Shown: one piece after another, positions 1 to 8,000 of the stretch | Layout: the number at the start of each line of letters is the position of its first letter | How positions within the stretch are numbered: the stretch's first letter is position 1 | NCBI RefSeq assembly: GCF_025787225.1 | Contig: NZ_CP090958.1 | Location: forward strand, 3,148,550 to 3,212,549 | Length of the DNA: 64,000 nt | From: Saxibacter everestensis | GTDB taxonomy: Bacteria; Actinomycetota; Actinomycetes; Actinomycetales; Brevibacteriaceae | Direction: 5' to 3' | The notes under the pieces: model-generated | The model's database searches: none | What the model saw: only the letters and a program-made list of their open reading frames with translations | Told to the model about the DNA's origin: nothing | Program-made: the position numbers and the translations under genes

Positions 1-262
1 GAAGAGTTGATCCCCGTGACGCTGCCCACTTGAGACCTTCGCGAACACCAAGACCCGCCAGGGCACCGAATACGGCTCCAACGATGCATGCTGCGACGTT
101 AGCGACTACGGCATCCATGGCGTACATCTTCGAGTCGGGGTGCATGATGATCGACCACAGTGTGAGTGAGCCCATGTAGATGAGTCCGCCAAGCAGTCCG
201 ATTGTTGCTCCGATTAGTGATGCGCGGAGTCTGGTGGCCCATGGTTTTAGTCGGAAGTTCAT
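1..262 (-). CDS. Hypothetical membrane protein (3' part outside window)
   Basis: The reading frame opens with ATG at 262, preceded by an AGGAG ribosome site about eight bases upstream, and runs off the window at base 1, so about 87 residues are visible. Two hydrophobic segments, roughly residues 14-36 and 56-76, are separated by a short polar stretch, so it is probably an integral membrane protein. It lies 16 bases downstream of the secreted-protein gene on the same strand and is likely co-transcribed. I do not recognise a family. Confidence 0.6.
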   Translation of the reverse strand, partial: MNFRLKPWATRLRASLIGATIGLLGGLIYMGSLTLWSIIMHPDSKMYAMDAVVANVAACIVGAVFGALAGLGVREGLKWAASRGSTL

Positions 263-278
263 CGTTTTCTCCTAGGGC

Positions 279-1577
279 TCATAGGGTGGACTTGTTGACT
301 TTTGCTGATTTGCACGCGCCAGCTACCAGACAGGTGAAGGATTTCGCTGCCTTCTTGTAAACAAAATAGAACGGTCCGTCGTCGCGCGACCGATATACTT
401 CATGATGTGGCGCTTGACGGTGGCTCCCTGCGACCTTGTAACCACCGTACTTCGATAGGGTCACGTCCATGTTGTACTTGATGGCTCCGGTGTAACAGAA
501 CGGGTTACCGACTGAGTGATTGATTCTGACTTTTGCCCTGGTTGCGGACCGGCTTTTCACAAGGACCTTAATGCCTTTGCTTCCGGCGTTACGTGTTCCC
601 ACAAGCTTCCCGGACGTGTTGTACGAGTGGGTGTCTTGAACTCGCTTACCGGCCGTCACACTTGCGCTTTTGCCAAATGTCGCATTGACCTGAACTCGGG
701 TGCGGTAGCTACGTGCAGTTGCCGAGTAGCCGCGGTCATCTCCTCCATATCGACGATCTTTGAGTTCGCACATGAATGTCTTGACGGTTTTGCTGCTGAT
801 AAAGGTGGTGTATCGCAGCGTTGCCTTTGAGGTTGATTTCGCCTTCGCCGCGGAAACAAACTGTTCAGCTGCGCCTTTGGCGGCAGATAGTCTAGAAGCT
901 AAAACCCCGATAGAAATCGGTCCGGGTTCGTTGTCAGGTTCCACTTGCGATTCGATAATCTCCGGAACTTCAGTCTCTGGCTGCGGTAGCCAGATGATTG
1001 GTGGTTCGGCGACTACCGGGTCTTGAGGTGAGGAGACTGGGCCCTCAGGCGCTTCCACGCCCGTTCCTACATCTTCAGGTGCTTCATAATCATCGGTTGA
1101 AGCGGTGGTAACTACGTAGTCATATTCTACACCTGCCACTGCCGTCGTGTCTGTGAAGTTCAGATCGCTGGTAGTACCAATGACTTCATCGTTTCTGGTG
1201 ACGGTGAATGGCTCGGTCTTGTGTGTTACGTCCTCCCAGAAAAGCCTGACAGCCTCGGCGCTGGCGACCGATGAGATCGCGGGCAATGGATCAGTTGTGT
1301 CGTCGGCTTCGGCATACATTACCGCGGGTGCGCCCAGGTACGACACGACTTTCAAGTCCGCTTCCCCTTCGGGAACGGTGGTCGTAGTCAACACGGTTTG
1401 GCCGGCAACGATGGATACTTTTGTTCCGTCCGTCACCAGACGGGAACCGTCTGGATTTTCGCCAGGGGTAGCTGCCATGGCAGGTAAACCGCCAGCGAGC
1501 ATTAGCGATCCCACTCCCAGTAGCAGAAGTGGGATCGTCTTTATTCTATTTTTCAACGCCGTCTCTTTCGGACTCAA
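279..1577 (-). CDS. Secreted protein with C-terminal DUF3238-like domain
   Basis: The 432-residue product starts with a basic stretch, a hydrophobic core and an AMAA-type cleavage site near residue 36, a typical signal peptide. A region of about 100 residues (roughly 85-170) reads like a fibronectin/Ig-type module, followed by a Pro/Glu-rich linker. The C-terminal 170 residues (FISSK, GGDDRGYSA, then an S-Y-R-T-R motif) resemble DUF3238 proteins from memory; function unknown. The annotated start is a TTG at 1577 without a clear ribosome site; a second TTG seven codons in has a better upstream AGAGACGG. The region is visibly richer in A+T than the rest of the window, suggesting transfer. Confidence 0.65.
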   Translation of the reverse strand: MSPKETALKNRIKTIPLLLLGVGSLMLAGGLPAMAATPGENPDGSRLVTDGTKVSIVAGQTVLTTTTVPEGEADLKVVSYLGAPAVMYAEADDTTDPLPAISSVASAEAVRLFWEDVTHKTEPFTVTRNDEVIGTTSDLNFTDTTAVAGVEYDYVVTTASTDDYEAPEDVGTGVEAPEGPVSSPQDPVVAEPPIIWLPQPETEVPEIIESQVEPDNEPGPISIGVLASRLSAAKGAAEQFVSAAKAKSTSKATLRYTTFISSKTVKTFMCELKDRRYGGDDRGYSATARSYRTRVQVNATFGKSASVTAGKRVQDTHSYNTSGKLVGTRNAGSKGIKVLVKSRSATRAKVRINHSVGNPFCYTGAIKYNMDVTLSKYGGYKVAGSHRQAPHHEVYRSRDDGPFYFVYKKAAKSFTCLVAGACKSAKVNKSTL

Positions 1578-2032
1578 GCAAATGGGGACTGTTAAACAAT
1601 GCCCGACTCAAACACGTTCCACCTGGTATCCAGCTACTTCGTACCCAAAGCGTTACTTCCGCTCAGTACTCTTACAGCTGACCGACGTATCGCCCGGCAG
1701 CCTCCACAGGCCAAGAAGAAATCGCCTGCCTGATGTTTCCGGGGTTCTGCTGGCGCGATTATTCCGTAGTTGTTCGTCGCAGTTGGATTTGTCGTAGGTG
1801 GCGCACGGTCCAGGTGCGCTGGCGGTGACTTCTGTGAGCAAGTCCTGACGGACGCAACGGTCTGTGAGGTGGACCGCTTCAGCTGCAAGGGAACGGACAG
1901 CGTCGCGAGAAGACCCAGTGCTACGGTTTTGGTGGATATCTGCCAGTCGGTGCGGCAAGCTGGTCACAGTTCACTTGAGCTGTACCCGCCGGAGCGAACG
2001 GGCCTCCCCCGCGGTGCACCGGCCTCGAGGAG
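1578..2032. other. Intergenic, no gene recognised
   Basis: About 450 bases between the divergent secreted-protein and PIG-L genes. Short overlapping frames exist on both strands, but none has a ribosome site, a codon bias like its neighbours, or a recognisable product. No tRNA or terminator-like hairpin was found. The composition shifts from AT-rich to GC-rich across it, so it may be the edge of an acquired segment. Confidence 0.4.
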
Positions 2033-2812
2033 ATGGGGCACCCGAGCGATGGCGCAACGATGAGTCGGAAGATTCGAGACACCGACGCGCGGAAACCCGG
2101 CACTCCCGAAACCGTGTGGAACAAATGGGGCCGCGACTTCCCCGAGCTGTCCTTGCAAGACTGCACGGAACTTATCGTGATCGCGCCTCACCCCGACGAC
2201 GAAGTACTTGGCGTGGGCGGGCTTATCGCCCTGGCGCGGGCCAACGAGATCCCGGTGCGGGTCATCGCTGTCACCGACGGCGCCGACACTCTCGCCGCCG
2301 CCCCGTCCCTGACCCAATCCCAGGTTGTTGAGGCCACGGCTGCGGAAACTGCCGATGCGCTCGCCGTGCTCGGGGTGGATCCCCCGGTCCGGCTGGGCTT
2401 CACCGAGGGCTCCCTCGTGCACGAGGAAACCACCCTGGTTTCTGCTCTAGAGGTAGTGCTTGAGGATGCCGATCCACAGGCGTGGTGCCTGACCACCTGG
2501 CGCTCCGACGGACAACCGGACCACGAAGCAACCGGCCGGGCAACGCTGATTGCCTGCGACCGGCTCGGAATCCGTGCGCTCGAGTATCCAATCTGGATGT
2601 GGCACTGGGCCTACCCCGACCATCCGGACGTGCCGTGGGACTGGGCCGCACAGCTCGTGCTGCCCGGTGACGTTCACCAGCTCAAAGGCACCGCTATCCA
2701 GCAGTTCTGCTCGCTGCTCAGCGTCGAGGACGACTCCGGAGAATCGACGCCGGCGCTGCCGAAACACGTCCTGGAGCGGCTATGGCGAATGACCGAGATG
2801 GTCTTCGGCTGA
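2033..2812 (+). CDS. PIG-L/LmbE-family deacetylase
   Basis: The protein has the zinc-binding IAPHPDDE motif at about residues 50-57 and a later PDHEAT segment near residue 170 that supplies the third metal ligand, which define the PIG-L/LmbE N-acetyl-hydrolase fold. Family members deacetylate GlcNAc-type sugars, including mycothiol precursors and conjugates; the actual substrate here is unknown. At 259 residues the length is normal. The start is uncertain: ATG 2033 abuts a GAGGAG that is too close to act, while ATG 2060 lacks a visible ribosome site. It stands alone on its strand and is followed by about 150 bases before the next gene. Confidence 0.8.
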   Translation: MGHPSDGATMSRKIRDTDARKPGTPETVWNKWGRDFPELSLQDCTELIVIAPHPDDEVLGVGGLIALARANEIPVRVIAVTDGADTLAAAPSLTQSQVVEATAAETADALAVLGVDPPVRLGFTEGSLVHEETTLVSALEVVLEDADPQAWCLTTWRSDGQPDHEATGRATLIACDRLGIRALEYPIWMWHWAYPDHPDVPWDWAAQLVLPGDVHQLKGTAIQQFCSLLSVEDDSGESTPALPKHVLERLWRMTEMVFG

Positions 2813-2965
2813 CTGCGGCCCTTCCCGGAAGAGCGACCGCATTGTGCCTGGCGACCGCGGCGTTCGGTTCCGAAATACAGGCCAGGCGCCAAAAAGCGGA
2901 GCGGGGATGGCTGATTGCCGGTTACCGTTGATAGTCATCTGCACGAGCTTTCCAAGGAGATTCAA

Positions 2966-3154
2966 ATGTCGAACAAAAACTCCAAGCCCACCGGCCCGAG
3001 CGAAGAGATGAAGAAGAAGTTCAAAGAGGTGCTCGACGCCAAGAACGATCGCAATACGAAGGATCCAAACGGTCCTGTCCAGGGTGATTCGAAGGTGCAC
3101 GAGGCGCACGGCCCGGCCGACCACAAGCGGGAATTCCGTCGCAAGAGCGGCTAA
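2966..3154 (+). CDS. DUF5302 small protein
   Basis: A 62-residue, strongly hydrophilic protein starting at ATG 2966 behind AAGGAG. The Lys/Glu-rich N-terminal helix (EEMKKKFKEVLD), an AHGPA segment and a KREFRRKSG C-terminus match the actinobacterial DUF5302 family as I remember it. No function is established. It has no membrane segment or cysteines and is probably a cytoplasmic, partly disordered protein. It lies just upstream of the DGPF/sigma-factor pair but is separated from it by that pair's own likely promoter. Confidence 0.8.
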   Translation: MSNKNSKPTGPSEEMKKKFKEVLDAKNDRNTKDPNGPVQGDSKVHEAHGPADHKREFRRKSG

Positions 3155-3174
3155 GGAAACTTTCTTGACACGCT

Positions 3175-3201
3175 TGTCGATCCGGGCGCGCACCGTTCGA
3201 C
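3175..3201 (+). promoter_or_regulatory. Candidate ECF42-type promoter
   Basis: TGTCGA at 3175-3180 and CGAC at 3198-3201 are 17 bases apart, about 50 bases before the DGPF gene. From memory, ECF42-group sigma factors use a TGTCGA / CGA(C/T) promoter in front of their linked DGPF genes. This would make the DGPF gene a target of the sigma factor encoded next to it. Confidence 0.6.
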
Positions 3202-3252
3202 GTGATAGCAGAGGGACGCACTCCCGCTCTCTCACTACTCAAGGAGAATCCG

Positions 3253-3678
3253 ATGAAGTACATGCTGATTATGCGTTCGACCGATCAGGCGCGCGAAGCG
3301 TACGAGCAGGTCCCCTTCCAGGAGATCATCGAAAAAATGGGCGCCTACAACGAGTCACTGATCAAGGCGGGTGTGCTACTCGCCGGCGAAGGACTCGCTG
3401 ACGAAATGACCGAGAACTTCGTCGTCGACTTCTCGACGGACCCTCCGGTGGTTACCGACGGCCCCTACGGTGAGACGCACGAGCTTTTCAACGGTTTCTG
3501 GATCATCCAGACCTCGTCCAAGGAAGAGGCTGCCGAGTGGGCCAGCCGCTGCCCGCTCGGGCCGGGCTCAAAGCTCGAGGTGCGCCGGGTCAACGAGATG
3601 GACGACTTCGCCGAGTTCGCAGACACCGATGCGATCAAGAAGGAAGCGGCATGGCGGGCGGAGCGAGGCCAGGAGTGA
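3253..3678 (+). CDS. DGPF (YCII-like) domain protein
   Basis: Starts at ATG 3253 behind AAGGAG and encodes 141 residues. The MKYMLIM opening, the TDGPYGET motif near residue 75 and the GFWIIQ segment are characteristic of YCII-related DGPF proteins, a ferredoxin-like alpha/beta fold often found as dimers. Biochemical activity is not known. The sigma-factor gene begins 22 bases downstream, the hallmark pairing of ECF42 systems, so this is probably the main effector or a partner of that regulator. Confidence 0.9.
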   Translation: MKYMLIMRSTDQAREAYEQVPFQEIIEKMGAYNESLIKAGVLLAGEGLADEMTENFVVDFSTDPPVVTDGPYGETHELFNGFWIIQTSSKEEAAEWASRCPLGPGSKLEVRRVNEMDDFAEFADTDAIKKEAAWRAERGQE

Positions 3679-3700
3679 TTCCGCCAGCCGGGATCCGGGC

Positions 3701-4948
3701 ATGACTTCGGTTCCGCGCACGGTCGAGGCCGTCTGGCGGATCGAGAGCGCCCACATCGTCGGGACCCTGGCCAGGGTGACCGGCGATGTGGGCCTCGCCG
3801 AGGATCTCGCTCAGGAGGCTGTCGTCGATGCGCTCGCTCAATGGCCGGTCTCGGGCGTCCCGCAGAAGCCGGCCGCCTGGCTCACGGCCGTCGCAAAGCG
3901 CAAGGCGATTGACGGATGGCGCCGCCGTGAGCGGCTCGATGAGCGCTACCGCCAGCTCGCTCAGCAGCTGGAGGCCGATCCGTCGGGAATGGAAGGCATC
4001 GCATCCGACGCGTGGGAGCCGATCGACGACGACGTGTTGCGCCTGGTGTTCACGGCATGCCATCCGGTGCTCGGCCGCGAAGCCCAGATCGCGCTGACCC
4101 TGAGGATCATCGGTGGTCTCACCACCGAGGAGATCGCCCGGATGTTCCTGGTGCCGGTGGCAACCATTCAGCAGAGGATCGTCCGGGCGAAGAAGACGCT
4201 GTCCGCTGCGAACGTCGCGTTCGAGGTTCCCGACCCGAACGAGTGGCGGGAGCGGCTTGCCTCCGTGCTCGGCGTCGTCTATCTGATCTTCACCGAGGGG
4301 TACGCGGCCACATCAGGTGAAAGGTGGATTCGCGCAGAGCTCGCAAACGAAGGACTCCGCGTCGGACGAGTGCTCGCCGGACTCATGCCGCGCGAGCCCG
4401 AGGTGCACGCACTCGTCGCCCTGATGGAACTCCAGGCCTCGCGGTTCGGCGCCCGGTTACAGCCGGACGGCACGCCGATCCTGCTTGCCGACCAGGACCG
4501 GAGCCGTTGGGATCGAGCGCAGATCGGCCGAGGATGCGCGGCGCTCGCCCGCGCAGACGCGCTCGGCCGAGGACGAGGCAGCTACGCCCTGCAAGCTGCG
4601 ATCGCCGAATGCCATGCCACGGCTGCGCACTTCGGCGACACGGACTGGGAGCACATCGTCGTACTCTACGAGGCGCTCGGCAGAGTCGCGCCCAGCCCGA
4701 TTGTGGAACTCAACAGGGCTGCGGCGGTCTCGATGGCGACTGGCCCCGCGTCGGCCCTGCTCCTTGTAGACCGGCTCGCCGCCGGGGGCGCACTTCGCGG
4801 CACACACCTCCTGCCGAGCGTCCGTGGCGAGCTACTGGCCCGGCTCGGCCGCACCGCGGAGGCCCGCTCCGAGTTCACGACTGCGGCATCCCTTACCGCC
4901 AATATTCGTGAACGCGACGTCTTGCTCGCCAAGGCCACCGCGCTCTGA
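3701..4948 (+). CDS. ECF42-group RNA polymerase sigma factor
   Basis: A 415-residue protein starting at ATG 3701. Sigma region 2 (about residues 15-85, with LAEDLAQEAVVDAL) and region 4 (about 115-170, with GLTTEEIARMF and TIQQRIVRAKKTL) are followed by a helical C-terminal extension of about 240 residues. A long TPR-like C-terminal domain and an adjacent DGPF gene define the ECF42 group, which lacks a classical anti-sigma factor; none is encoded here. The extension probably senses or transmits the signal. Coupled closely to the upstream DGPF gene. A longer upstream reading frame overlapping that gene is not credible as the start. Confidence 0.92.
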   Translation: MTSVPRTVEAVWRIESAHIVGTLARVTGDVGLAEDLAQEAVVDALAQWPVSGVPQKPAAWLTAVAKRKAIDGWRRRERLDERYRQLAQQLEADPSGMEGIASDAWEPIDDDVLRLVFTACHPVLGREAQIALTLRIIGGLTTEEIARMFLVPVATIQQRIVRAKKTLSAANVAFEVPDPNEWRERLASVLGVVYLIFTEGYAATSGERWIRAELANEGLRVGRVLAGLMPREPEVHALVALMELQASRFGARLQPDGTPILLADQDRSRWDRAQIGRGCAALARADALGRGRGSYALQAAIAECHATAAHFGDTDWEHIVVLYEALGRVAPSPIVELNRAAAVSMATGPASALLLVDRLAAGGALRGTHLLPSVRGELLARLGRTAEARSEFTTAASLTANIRERDVLLAKATAL

Positions 4949-4999
4949 CAAGCCGCGACAGCGTTACACCGCGTTCGGTAGCAGGAGCATAATCAAGAG

Positions 5000-5434
5000 A
5001 TGACACTTAACGGGGAGTACCTGCCGAGTCCGGAAAAATGGGTCCGCGACCAGGTCGAGCTGTACGAAGGCTCCGGAGGCACCAAGGGCACAACGATGCG
5101 CGGCATGCCTGTGGTCCTGCTGACCACGACGGGCGCCAAGTCCGGCAAACTTCGCAAAATGCCGCTGATGCGCGTGGAGCACGACGGCGAGTACGCGGTG
5201 GTGGCTTCGCTGGGTGGCGCGCCGAAGCATCCCGTCTGGTACTTCAACATCAAGGCTCATCCGGACGTTGACCTTCAGGACGGGCCGGAGAAATGGCAGA
5301 TGGTTGCCCGCGAGGTGACGGGCGAGGAGAAGGCGACCTGGTGGGAACGTGCTGTCGCTGCCTATCCGGATTATGCGGATTACCAGAAGAAGACAGACCG
5401 CGAGATCCCGGTCTTTGTGCTCTCCCGAGTTTGA
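5000..5434 (+). CDS. F420-type deazaflavin oxidoreductase (FDOR/Ddn family)
   Basis: A 144-residue split-barrel protein with [11 protein letters not shown] near residues 37-47, followed by [18 protein letters not shown] and a [11 protein letters not shown] segment. These are the standard signatures of the Ddn-like nitroreductase family that uses coenzyme F420H2 to reduce diverse substrates. The natural substrate cannot be deduced. It stands alone, with about 50 bases upstream and about 70 downstream. The family is typical of actinobacteria. Confidence 0.88.
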   Translation: MTLNGEYLPSPEKWVRDQVELYEGSGGTKGTTMRGMPVVLLTTTGAKSGKLRKMPLMRVEHDGEYAVVASLGGAPKHPVWYFNIKAHPDVDLQDGPEKWQMVAREVTGEEKATWWERAVAAYPDYADYQKKTDREIPVFVLSRV

Positions 5435-5507
5435 CGTGCCATTCCCGGCAGACCTCGTCCAGCGTCCTGATCCGGAATTGAACGCGCTGTCTCGGCGTTA
5501 ACTGTTC

Positions 5508-5858
5508 ATGCCAAAGCCATCACCACGCGAGAATCTGCTCGCTGCCCGCTCTGATGCGCAGCGACGAAGCGAAGCGCTCGCCCATGAGCACGCGGACATT
5601 ATTGCCGCAACGCAGTTCGCGGCAATTGACGACGAACACGATCCAGAAGGATCGACCATCGCCTACGAACGGACCCAGACCGCACAGCTTCTCGCCGACA
5701 CGCACGATGAAGTGAACGAGATCGATGCGGCCCTGCTCCGGGTGGAGGACGGCAGCTACGGCAAATGCCAGCAGTGCGGCGAACCGATCGCTCCGGCTCG
5801 GCTGGAGGCCCTTCCGGCGACCAGGCTGTGTCTTAGCTGCGCAGCCTCGCGCCGCTAG
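5508..5858 (+). CDS. TraR/DksA-type zinc-finger protein
   Basis: A 116-residue protein with an N-terminal helical half containing a coiled-coil-like stretch and a C-terminal C4 zinc finger (Cys87, Cys90, Cys108, Cys111) around YGKCQQCGEPI. The EVNEIDAALLRVEDGSYG segment precedes the finger as in DksA/TraR proteins, which bind the RNA polymerase secondary channel. Actinobacterial members are often general regulators of unknown detail. ATG 5508 lacks a strong ribosome site. Monocistronic by spacing and facing a convergent cupin gene. Confidence 0.85.
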   Translation: MPKPSPRENLLAARSDAQRRSEALAHEHADIIAATQFAAIDDEHDPEGSTIAYERTQTAQLLADTHDEVNEIDAALLRVEDGSYGKCQQCGEPIAPARLEALPATRLCLSCAASRR

Positions 5859-5883
5859 TCAGTCGATCGGCCCCGCACCGCGG

Positions 5884-6207
5884 TCAGTCGATCGACGTCA
5901 CCGCGGTGAGCAGAATCGCGGAGTCTTCCAGGGCGTCGACGCTGTGTCGCTGCTCGGGCAGGCGCAGCAACTGTCCCGCTTCTGCGTCGACGTAGCCGGA
6001 GCCATAATTCAGTCGAACGGCACCCTTCAGCACCTGCAGACTGGCGGCTGGTGGCGTGTCATGCTCGGCCAGAGTCGTGCCCTGCGTCATCGCGATTATC
6101 GCCTGCCGAAGGTTCCGGTCATGAATGAGCAGGTGCGCACTGCGCCCGTGATGGTCCCGTGCCGCAAGCTCGAGGTGTTCCACTACCAACTGGTCCAGGT
6201 TCTGCAT
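5884..6207 (-). CDS. Small cupin-domain protein
   Basis: A 107-residue product with a beta-rich cupin pattern: a GTTLAEHDTPPAASLQVLKG segment (metal-site motif 1 reduced to one His) and a second motif around RLPEQRHSV. Such single-domain cupins without a full His triad act as binding or regulatory proteins; no substrate is suggested. It is transcribed towards the DksA-like gene and lies upstream-adjacent to the amidohydrolase operon end, but in the opposite transcriptional position, so it is probably independent. Confidence 0.7.
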   Translation of the reverse strand: MQNLDQLVVEHLELAARDHHGRSAHLLIHDRNLRQAIIAMTQGTTLAEHDTPPAASLQVLKGAVRLNYGSGYVDAEAGQLLRLPEQRHSVDALEDSAILLTAVTSID

Positions 6208-6298
6208 CGTAGCCTGCCTATCTCGGCGTCATTTCCCTAAAGCTACGTCGCGTTCGGCTGGCGCGCCACCATAACCGGGCCGATCGAAGCACCCGGCT

Positions 6299-7516
6299 TT
6301 ACTTTTCAAGTACGACGCGGCCTGCCTGAACTACGGTTCCGATCCTCGACTCGGCGAGAATCGAAATGTCGTCAACCGGATCGGCGTCCAGAATCAACAG
6401 GTCACCGTGTGCGCCGGGGGCGACGACGCCGAGCTCACCCTCACGCTGCAGGAGCTTGGCGGCAGTGACGGTGGCCGAACGAATGACATCGATCGTCGGC
6501 TGTACCTCGGCGCGAATCTGAAATTCCCGAGCCTGATGCCGCTGCATCCCGCCGAGCAGGTCCGAGCCGTAAACGATGTTCACCCCGCCACGGACGGCGA
6601 GCTCCAAACCTCGGCGGCCGGCATCGAGGACCGTCGCAACTTTCTCCCAGTTCGATTGGCCAAGTCCGAATTCCCGGCCCTCCTCCTGCAGGGACCAGTA
6701 GGTGACCAGCGTCGGCACCAGGAAAGCGTCATGCTTCCGAAACAGGCTGACCGTCTCGTCATCAAGCAGGTTGCCATGCTCGATGCCGCGAATACCGGCC
6801 TCCAACGACCGATTAATCGCCTTTGCCGTATAGGCGTGAGCGGTGACGTAGCGGTTTGCCGCTTCGGCTTCCTCGACTATCGCGTGCAACTCATCGAGCG
6901 AGTACTGGGTCGAATCGATCCGGTCAGTTGGTGACGCGACGCCTCCTGACGCCATCACCTTGATGTGATGCGCACCTTTTCGCAGCTCGTCCCGAGTAGC
7001 CGCCCGCACCGCATCGACGCCATCCGCTATCCGGCCCAGGCCGGCGCAACACTGATGTGAGTCGAACAACGCCGTACCCCTCGCCCGGGAGTCGCCGTGT
7101 CCACCGGTCTGACTCAGTGCCTTCCCGCAAAAGAACAGCCGGGGACCCCGGACGAGCCCTTCCGCCTGGGCGTCGTGCAGCCCGAAGTCGGCCCCCGACG
7201 CGTCGCGGACCGTGGTGAATCCCCGATCGAGCATGTCTCCCATCAGTCGGCCTGCCTGGAATGCCACGTAGCTTGGCGACCAGGAGGACAGCGACCCCAG
7301 ATCCGCGGTGGCCGCCGTGACGTGCACGTGAGCATCGATGAGTCCCGGCAGGACGAACTTCCCGCCCGCGTCGATCTCCCGTGCAGACTCTGCTGCGCCG
7401 AGAGAGCTGCCGACTTCGGTGATCATCCCGTCGTCGATCCGGATATCGGCTTGCGTATAGCTGCCCTCGACGACGTCGAGGACGTTTGCGTTACGAATGA
7501 GTAGGTTGTTGGCCAC
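6299..7516 (-). CDS. Metal-dependent amidohydrolase (imidazolonepropionase/Xaa-Pro-like)
   Basis: The 405-residue protein starts at a GTG (7516) behind AAGGAT. It has the N-terminal beta sandwich, DAHVH near residue 62, a KVMASGG lysine (likely carboxylated bridging ligand), HAYT and EHGN histidines, and a YGSDLLG aspartate, giving a binuclear-type site. It belongs to the COG1228 group, whose members hydrolyse cyclic amides or N-acyl/peptidyl-type bonds. It is the last gene of a three-gene operon with a MFS carrier and a GAF protein, so it likely acts on the imported compound. Substrate unknown. Confidence 0.88.
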   Translation of the reverse strand: MANNLLIRNANVLDVVEGSYTQADIRIDDGMITEVGSSLGAAESAREIDAGGKFVLPGLIDAHVHVTAATADLGSLSSWSPSYVAFQAGRLMGDMLDRGFTTVRDASGADFGLHDAQAEGLVRGPRLFFCGKALSQTGGHGDSRARGTALFDSHQCCAGLGRIADGVDAVRAATRDELRKGAHHIKVMASGGVASPTDRIDSTQYSLDELHAIVEEAEAANRYVTAHAYTAKAINRSLEAGIRGIEHGNLLDDETVSLFRKHDAFLVPTLVTYWSLQEEGREFGLGQSNWEKVATVLDAGRRGLELAVRGGVNIVYGSDLLGGMQRHQAREFQIRAEVQPTIDVIRSATVTAAKLLQREGELGVVAPGAHGDLLILDADPVDDISILAESRIGTVVQAGRVVLEK

Positions 7517-7538
7517 CAGCGGATCCTTCGTTCGGTGA

Positions 7539-8000
7539 TTAGTGGTTCAGCGTGCGGCGGAGCGCTGTGCTGACCGCGCCCGCGCTCCGCCCGGCGATGT
7601 CTACGGCATCCCCGACCGATTCCTGGTCGTAGGCGCCTTCGGCGTCCAGGATGTTGAGGGCTCCGATGGTCACTCCGTCCTTGACCACCGGGGCATTGAT
7701 GATCGTCCCGCAGCCGAGCGACCGAATAACCTCGGCGTCCTTGAAGATGCGCTCGACCTCGGCCGGCCCCTGGCCGAAATAGGGCTTCTGTTCCTCGATG
7801 GCCAGAGCCAGCCATTCGGCGGCGACATCCTGCGAGGTGTCTTTCGTCCCGCCCACCGGATAGGCAACGGGGTGGGTGGAGTAGATCCGGCACATCGTCC
7901 TGCCCTGGTCGGCGAACCCGAGCACCGTGAACAGCTTCACCCCGATGTGCTCGGCTACCGCGCGATGAACGTCCTCAAGTGAGGCGAATTCTTCACTCAT
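7539..8000 (-). CDS. GAF-domain protein
   Basis: A 153-residue single GAF domain: VKLFTVLGF, CRIYSTHPVAYPVGG, and the late APVVKDGVTIGALNIL strand are typical. It has no output domain. Its ATG overlaps the stop of the upstream MFS gene by four bases, indicating translational coupling, and the amidohydrolase follows after 22 bases. A stand-alone GAF protein in a catabolic operon could bind the transported ligand or modulate the enzyme or carrier; this is inference only. Confidence 0.85.
   Translation of the reverse strand: MSEEFASLEDVHRAVAEHIGVKLFTVLGFADQGRTMCRIYSTHPVAYPVGGTKDTSQDVAAEWLALAIEEQKPYFGQGPAEVERIFKDAEVIRSLGCGTIINAPVVKDGVTIGALNILDAEGAYDQESVGDAVDIAGRSAGAVSTALRRTLNH

Noticed and set aside
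1634-1967. Short minus-strand frames or a tRNA between the secreted-protein and PIG-L genes
   Set aside because: I could not fold a cloverleaf, and the frames have no start signal.
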